A stretch of DNA of 58,468 nt from CAVXFS01 sp049582805. GTDB lineage: Bacteria; Pseudomonadota; Gammaproteobacteria; Burkholderiales; Gallionellaceae. The notes below the pieces were generated by a model. That model ran no database searches and had not been told where the DNA came from. It saw only the letters and a program-made list of their open reading frames with translations. Below are positions 51,557 to 58,468 of the stretch, in pieces (positions within the stretch are counted from its first letter, which is position 1; each line of letters opens with the position of its first letter). The position numbers and the translations under genes were made by a program. The stretch is taken from assembly GCA_049582805.1 (NCBI GenBank), contig JBAUUR010000091.1, forward strand, positions 1 through 58,468, in the 5' to 3' direction.

Positions 51557-52270
51557 GTGGACCTGAGCCTGCCGCGGCGCGTTGAGCCGGAACTGCTTGA
51601 TGGCCTCGCCGCCGATGATCCGCGCGCGCAACGCTCCCGCGATGACTTGCGGCGCATCCACCGCGCGATGGCAACTCTGACGATCTTGAATCGCGCTCTG
51701 GAGCGCGGCACGGCAGAATTCTGCCCGCGGACCTTGCTCGAACTCGGCGCCGGCGACGGCTCGCTGATGTTGCGCCTTGCGCAGCGGCGGGCGGGCCGTT
51801 GGCCGGATGTCCGCGTCACCTTGCTTGACCGGCTGAATCTGGTCGCGCCGCAGACGCTCGAAGGTCTGCGCAAGGTTGGATGGTCACCCCGCGTCGTGGC
51901 CGCAGACGTATTCGACTGGCTGGCAAGTCCCGACAACACAGACTGGGATGTCGTCTTTGCCAACCTGTTCATGCATCATTTTTCGTCAAGCGAACTCACG
52001 CGATTGCTGGCGGCGATAGGGGCGCGCAGTCGCGTGTTCCTTTGCTGCGAGCCAAGGCGCTCTGCGCTGCCGCTGGCAGGCAGCCACTTGATCGGCTTGC
52101 TGGGAGCCGGAACGGTGACGCGGCAGGATGCCGTGTCGAGCGTGCATGCGGGATTCCGGGCGCAAGAGATATCGGATCTGTGGCCCAACGCGCAGGACTG
52201 GGAAGTGTACGAATATTCGGCGGGCTTGTTCATCCACTGTTTCCTCGCCATCCGGAAGAGCAGTAAATGA
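51557..52270 (+). CDS. Class I SAM-dependent methyltransferase
   Basis: The 237-aa protein has the SAM-binding motif LLELGAGDGSLMLRLA near residue 62 and later WDVVFANLFMHHFSS, the usual acidic and post-motif segments. It probably methylates the polyketide product, as methyltransferases next to type III PKS genes do. It starts at GTG 51557, 24 bases after the PKS stop, and overlaps the next gene in ATGA. Confidence 0.85.
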   Translation: MDLSLPRRVEPELLDGLAADDPRAQRSRDDLRRIHRAMATLTILNRALERGTAEFCPRTLLELGAGDGSLMLRLAQRRAGRWPDVRVTLLDRLNLVAPQTLEGLRKVGWSPRVVAADVFDWLASPDNTDWDVVFANLFMHHFSSSELTRLLAAIGARSRVFLCCEPRRSALPLAGSHLIGLLGAGTVTRQDAVSSVHAGFRAQEISDLWPNAQDWEVYEYSAGLFIHCFLAIRKSSK

Positions 52271-53505
52271 AAATCGGATACGATGCAATCATTTTGGGCG
52301 GCGGCCCGTCCGGCGCCACAGCCGCCGTACTTCTGGCACAGGCAGGGTGGCGGGTCGCCGTCGTCGAGAAGGCACGGTTCCCGCGGCGCAAGGTCTGCGG
52401 AGAATTCATTTCGGGAACGACGTGGCCTTTGTTGCGGCAGTTGGGTGTTGCGGACCCTTTGATGGAAATCGCCGGACCTGTCGTGCGACGCGTCGGCGTA
52501 TACGCTGGCGATGCGATGGTGACAGCTCAATTGGCTTCGCCGACCGATCGTGCGGAGGACGGCGGCAGAGCACTGGGCCGCGAGCATCTGGATACACTGC
52601 TGCTTAAGCGTGCGGCCGAGGCTGGGGCCGAAGTGTGGCAGCCGTATACGCTCTCAACGTTCGTCGCGAACGGCCATGGCTACGAGTGCACCATCATCGA
52701 CAAGAGCGCACGCGAGGCTCACGCATTGTATTCGCGGCTAATCATCGCGGCACATGGCTCTTGGGAGTCAGGCGCGATGCCGACGCAGAATTTTCGTCGC
52801 CCGCCACAAACCTCGGACTTATTCGGCTTTAAGGCCCATTTTCACAACAGCACACTCCCCTCGGACCTGATGCCGTTGTTCGCGTTTCCGGGTGGCTATG
52901 GCGGAATGGTGCATACCGATAGCGCTCGAGTCAGCCTGTCGTGCTGCATACGCCGCAATCAACTTGAACAATGCCGACAGCGGTCACCCAATGTGAAGGC
53001 AGGGGCGGCAGTCCTCGCGCACATTGGGTCGTCGTGCAAAGGGGTCACACTGGCGCTGTCTGCGGCGTCGCTCGACGGCGCATGGCTATCTTCCGGGCCG
53101 CTACGGACGGGCATTCGCACCTTTGGCCACGATGGTATTTTCACCGTCGGCAATGCAGCAGCCGAAGCGCACCCCATCATTGCCGAAGGCATCAGCATGG
53201 CCATCCAATCTGCGGCGCTGTTGTGTGGACAACTGATTGAGCGCCCGGGAGTACGCAGTGATCCATCCTGTTCAAACCAAGTGCTCGAAGCTATCCGGTG
53301 CGACTATGCAATGGCCTGGCAAGACAATTTTTCATGGCGCATGCGAATGTCAGCGCTATTCGCGCATCTGTTCATGCGGCCGGTTTCTACCCGCATCGTA
53401 TCTGGATTGCTTGAATGCTTCCCGCAACTGCTGGCCGAGGGCGCGCGCTGGAGTGGAAAGGCAGAGCCATTGCGCGGAGTAAACCACTTCGTCGCGGGGC
53501 GGTAG
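52267..53505 (+). CDS. FAD-dependent oxidoreductase (geranylgeranyl reductase/monooxygenase-like)
   Basis: The protein (412 aa) starts with the FAD-binding motif AIILGGGPSGATAAVLLAQAG, followed by VVEKARFPRRKVCGEFIS, a form shared by geranylgeranyl-reductase-like enzymes and flavin halogenases. Near residue 285 a second FAD segment is seen (FTVGNAAAEAHPIIAEGISM). No W-x-W-x-I-P halogenase motif was found. Next to a type III PKS and a methyltransferase, ring hydroxylation to a quinol or quinone is the likely role. The overlap with the methyltransferase gene shows coupling. Confidence 0.85.
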   Translation: MKIGYDAIILGGGPSGATAAVLLAQAGWRVAVVEKARFPRRKVCGEFISGTTWPLLRQLGVADPLMEIAGPVVRRVGVYAGDAMVTAQLASPTDRAEDGGRALGREHLDTLLLKRAAEAGAEVWQPYTLSTFVANGHGYECTIIDKSAREAHALYSRLIIAAHGSWESGAMPTQNFRRPPQTSDLFGFKAHFHNSTLPSDLMPLFAFPGGYGGMVHTDSARVSLSCCIRRNQLEQCRQRSPNVKAGAAVLAHIGSSCKGVTLALSAASLDGAWLSSGPLRTGIRTFGHDGIFTVGNAAAEAHPIIAEGISMAIQSAALLCGQLIERPGVRSDPSCSNQVLEAIRCDYAMAWQDNFSWRMRMSALFAHLFMRPVSTRIVSGLLECFPQLLAEGARWSGKAEPLRGVNHFVAGR

Positions 53506-53746
53506 CAAGCAGACATACCCGCAATTACGCGCGCCCGCATCGCCCCCGCGTCCGATTAAGGATCGTTGCGAAACCTCGATGACAACATTGTAACTCTCGC
53601 ACGCCATATTCAAAGCCACTACGATCCTGCGCCTGGTGTCCTGCAACCAGAGGCAACGCCGCAATCACAACAGCACGACAGGCTGAGGAATCACAATCAC
53701 CTTCTGTTACCATGCTGTTAATATAAATGGTGAAGGCCCTATAAGA

Positions 53747-53995
53747 ATGAGCTCCTTGCAAACCATACAACGTATGTTGGTCGAGCAATTCGACCTCAAA
53801 CTCGATAATCTCGGCCCTGATTCTCAACTGGATAGCCTGGGACTGGATTCGCTCGCGGTCATCGAATTCATGTTCAACCTGGAGGATGAACTGAACATCA
53901 AACTTCCTGACGAGCGTGTTCAACTCAAGACGATTGGCGACGTTGCAAACGTCATTGACAAGATCATAGCCGAGCAAAATGTCTCCGCACAGTAG
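53747..53995 (+). CDS. Acyl carrier protein
   Basis: The 82-aa acidic helical protein has the phosphopantetheine site Ser35 in LGLDSLAVIEF, the D-S-L motif of acyl carrier proteins. Its gene lies 241 bases after the FAD oxidoreductase gene and is followed at once by a ketosynthase, so it is a pathway-specific ACP and not the housekeeping AcpP with its usual fab neighbours. A ribosome site is weak (CCTATAAGA before the ATG). Confidence 0.92.
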   Translation: MSSLQTIQRMLVEQFDLKLDNLGPDSQLDSLGLDSLAVIEFMFNLEDELNIKLPDERVQLKTIGDVANVIDKIIAEQNVSAQ

Positions 53996-54002
53996 CCACC
54001 AA

Positions 54003-55244
54003 ATGACCAGGCGCATTGTCATTACCGGACTGGGTGTGATTTCACCGGTTGGAAAAAGCCCGGAGGAATTTTTCAGCAACCTAATGCAGGGACATTCAGG
54101 TATCAAGCAACTGCAATTCGATTTTCTTGAAAAACTGTCCATCCACATCGGCGCGCCAGTAGAGAATTTCAATCCCGCAGAATACTTCAACAAGATACAA
54201 CTGACCGGTATTGAACGCTTCAGCCAGTTCGCACTGGTTGCCGCAGAGCAGGCCGTGCAGGATGCACAACTTGCTATCAGTGAAGCTGAGCAACCTCGTG
54301 CCGGAATATGCATGGGCTCCTGTCAGGGCGGCACAAGCACTCTCGAAGATGGCTACAGGGAACTGTTTCAGAGCCCGAATCCACGCATCAAACCGCTCAC
54401 CGTGTTGCTCAGCATGAACAATGCTGCCGCCTCGCATATTTCAATCAAATACCACTTGCAGGGTCCGAATATCACTTACGCCACCGCATGCTCTTCGTCG
54501 GCTATCGCTATCGGTGAAGCTTGCCGCCAAATCAAACACGGTTATGCGGATGTAATGCTGGCGGGCGGCTCAGAAGCGATGCTTACATTGGGTGCGATGA
54601 AAGCATGGGAAGCCCTGCGCACGCTGGCACAGAAAGACCCGAACGATGCCAGCGCTTCCTGTAAACCTTTCGCCAAAAACCGCAGTGGGCTCGTTCTCGG
54701 CGAAGGTGCAGCGGTGCTGGTACTGGAGGATGTTGGGCGCGCCATCAAACGTAGTGCGAAGATATATGCGGAACTGGTTGGCTACGACTGTTCGTCGGAT
54801 TCCAGCCACATCACCAAACCGGATGCTGCCGGACAAGCGCACACGATCCTGAACGCATTACGCGACGCACATTTGCAACCGCAGGACATTCACTACATCA
54901 ATGCCCACGGCACCGCCACCGTGGCGGGTGACATCGAAGAAACCAAAGCAATCAAGCAAGTGTTTGGCAAGCACGCCGCCAATATTCCCATCAGTTCGAC
55001 CAAGTCCATGCATGGGCACCTGATGGGGGCAACCGGCGCGGTGGAATTCATCGCCGCCTTGTTAGCCCTGCAGCACAAAGCTGTTCCACCGACCATCAAC
55101 CTGCATGATCCCGATGCGGAATGCGATCTGGATTACGTTCCAAACCAGGGCCGGACAGACGTCAAGCTCGACGCAGTGATGTCCAATTCGTTCGCGTTTG
55201 GCGGTAGCAATGCGGTGCTGATCGCAAAGCGTTTTGTGTTCTGA
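54003..55244 (+). CDS. Beta-ketoacyl-ACP synthase, FabF-like
   Basis: The 413-aa protein is a type II ketosynthase with the Cys-His-His triad in TACSSSAIAIGEA, NAHGTATVAGD and KSMHGHLMGATGAVEF, and opens RRIVITGLGVISPVG. It condenses malonyl-ACP with an acyl chain. Paired with the ACP (the gene overlaps or lies 7 bases after it) and near a type III PKS, it may build or select a starter chain for that enzyme. An in-frame ATG at 53979 overlapping the ACP end is the alternative start. Confidence 0.9.
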   Translation: MTRRIVITGLGVISPVGKSPEEFFSNLMQGHSGIKQLQFDFLEKLSIHIGAPVENFNPAEYFNKIQLTGIERFSQFALVAAEQAVQDAQLAISEAEQPRAGICMGSCQGGTSTLEDGYRELFQSPNPRIKPLTVLLSMNNAAASHISIKYHLQGPNITYATACSSSAIAIGEACRQIKHGYADVMLAGGSEAMLTLGAMKAWEALRTLAQKDPNDASASCKPFAKNRSGLVLGEGAAVLVLEDVGRAIKRSAKIYAELVGYDCSSDSSHITKPDAAGQAHTILNALRDAHLQPQDIHYINAHGTATVAGDIEETKAIKQVFGKHAANIPISSTKSMHGHLMGATGAVEFIAALLALQHKAVPPTINLHDPDAECDLDYVPNQGRTDVKLDAVMSNSFAFGGSNAVLIAKRFVF

Positions 55245-55700
55245 GCATCACCAGGATCTTCATCAGCTGGGGTTTTTGCTATGCTTGTGTGATCAACAAT
55301 AACTGAATAGTACAATTCGCATCACCAGCAGGGTGCTTCACATGTACAAAAGTGGAACATTTATAACCGAGTTGGCAGTTTCCCCCCGTTTGGCGAACTG
55401 AACAAAACTCAAAAACTGAATGTTTGCTGTTGAAAAAGTGAACGTCCGAATCGGGTCGGCAGTGATCTATGGGGAAGGACTGCTTCACGGAAGCGAAATT
55501 TTTTTATCCCAATGGCAGGTTTGCGGCAGGCAGTTCGTGATGGCGAATGAGCACTCAGTGCCAATAGGAGGCATAGCCGTTCATTATTTCCAAAGCATAA
55601 AGAAAGTGCAAAGAAACGCGCAGCCTCTACCTGTTCCGGGATAACCCGATGTCAGGTCGAGGCTACGTGATAGGGGACTTTCAAAACCTATCTTGCTAAA
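55245..55700. other. Intergenic region between the ketosynthase gene and katG
   Basis: No gene is supportable. A 74-codon frame at 55420-55644 has no ribosome site and no family. The two flanking genes converge, so terminators are expected. A weak inverted pair (CAAAACACTTTGCG-like, just after 55240) was not convincing. Confidence 0.35.
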
Positions 55701-57872
<2,172 letters not shown>

Positions 57873-58438
57873 GGTTTTCTCCTTTCGTGCTTTTAAATAG
57901 AGTGCACGGTCAGCATGGGGCGTGAGAACCGATTTGTACAATATATTCTATGTATGCTGTCGATAAGTTTTATCTATCGCGTGGCTTCACCCCCTTCTCC
58001 GCGGAACAGCCATTGGGTCATCGCAGACCAGTCACGAAGGTGTGAGGGGGCGATAGTCTTGGCTTGGCAGCAACGGCGTCAAATAGCACGACGATAGTAG
58101 TTATTCCATTGAATGGACCGGTGTTGATCTCAATCTGAAGATTAGCCGCATTATCCGGGGAAAAACTGCGTCCGTTTCTGGAAAATGCTACAACTGCTTC
58201 GTGTCGAAAACAGCGGGTCGTCAGTATCTGCTTCAGGGGGATTCAATTTGCATCCAACCCAGGCTTTTACAGTGCCCGCAACCGGAACATCAAGGCAGTG
58301 ATCACCATGTTCCAGCGCCATAATTCATTTCGTCAGGCACCCTTAGTAGGCGATTTCATAAATATACACACGTATTATTCTTGACATGCAGTGTCACATA
58401 TAGCATCCTCGCTGCAACCTGCAAGCGAGGGTCTGTAT
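57873..58438. other. Intergenic region between katG and the partial transposase
   Basis: No gene is seen. The katG promoter and a possible OxyR site should lie in the first 150 bases, but none is clear by eye. The last 100 bases should contain the left end of the second IS element; its inverted repeat cannot be identified without the other end. Confidence 0.35.
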
Positions 58439-58468
58439 ATGCCAAGAAAAAGCCCGTTCCAGATTGTT
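58439..58468 (+). CDS. Start of a second IS630-like transposase (partial)
   Basis: The last ten codons encode MPRKSPFQIV, the usual opening of a group of IS630-family helix-turn-helix transposases. The sequence differs from the transposase at the left edge. The gene runs off the window. Confidence 0.55.
   Translation, partial: MPRKSPFQIV

Noticed and set aside
55420..55644. 74-codon frame between the ketosynthase gene and katG
   Set aside because: No ribosome site or recognisable family; a competing frame covers part of it on the other strand.

Overview
The window looks like an accessory segment of a Betaproteobacterium, possibly Gallionellales/Nitrosomonadales. This is a judgement from overall protein similarity recalled from memory, not a computed placement. 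It carries a large part of a molybdenum-nitrogenase (nif) cluster with post-translational control genes, then molybdenum hydroxylases, a sensory block, a small integron-cassette-like island, polyphosphate and glycogen enzymes, a type III polyketide synthase cluster and a catalase-peroxidase. The left edge is an intact IS630-type insertion sequence and the right edge is the first codons of a different IS630-like transposase, so both ends may be repeat-induced assembly breaks.

Region 1 (1-3.3 kb): the insertion sequence, an outer-membrane barrel protein, an unknown CxxCH protein, a molbindin and a fragment of a GNAT acetyltransferase.

Region 2 (3.4-15.5 kb), nif: two minus-strand transcription units. 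One is nifH-nifD-nifK-[2Fe-2S] Shethna-type ferredoxin-nifO-like. The other is nifE-nifN-nifX-DUF269-CCE_0567-like-fdxB-nifQ, with a molbindin behind it. Each has a close sigma-54 -24/-12 promoter plus an upstream TGT-N10-ACA NifA site. Between the two units, on the plus strand, sit draT and draG, which reversibly ADP-ribosylate NifH on the arginine present here as Arg103. Palindromic repeats lie between several nif cistrons. nifA, nifB, nifS, nifU and nifV are not in the window.

Region 3 (15.8-24.6 kb): a YeiH-type membrane protein, then xdhC, a 2Fe-2S subunit, a molybdopterin subunit and a MocA-like nucleotidyltransferase. They converge on a second 2Fe-2S/molybdopterin pair. Together with nifQ and the molbindin, this makes the first 25 kb strongly molybdenum-centred.

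Region 4 (24.6-33.9 kb): a 1.1 kb gene-poor stretch with diverged repeats, an AI-2E family permease, DUF2950/DUF3300/DUF2934 proteins, a Crp/Fnr regulator, a histidine kinase with a FixL-like PAS domain, and two response regulators.

Region 5 (34.3-36.1 kb): two apparent integron cassettes (ParB-like protein; PD-(D/E)XK nuclease plus isoprenylcysteine methyltransferase-like protein) with one good and one reduced attC-like site and no integrase.

Region 6 (36.2-49.7 kb): an amidinohydrolase, polyphosphate kinase, a CYTH-CHAD protein, small stress-type proteins, an XRE regulator, and a glgA-GH57-glgB glycogen operon.

Region 7 (49.7-58.5 kb): a frameshifted DUF6629-like pseudogene, a five-gene set (type III PKS, methyltransferase, FAD oxidoreductase, ACP, ketosynthase) that could make a small aromatic or quinone-like lipid, katG, and the partial transposase. 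All assignments come from reading the sequence; no database search was run.
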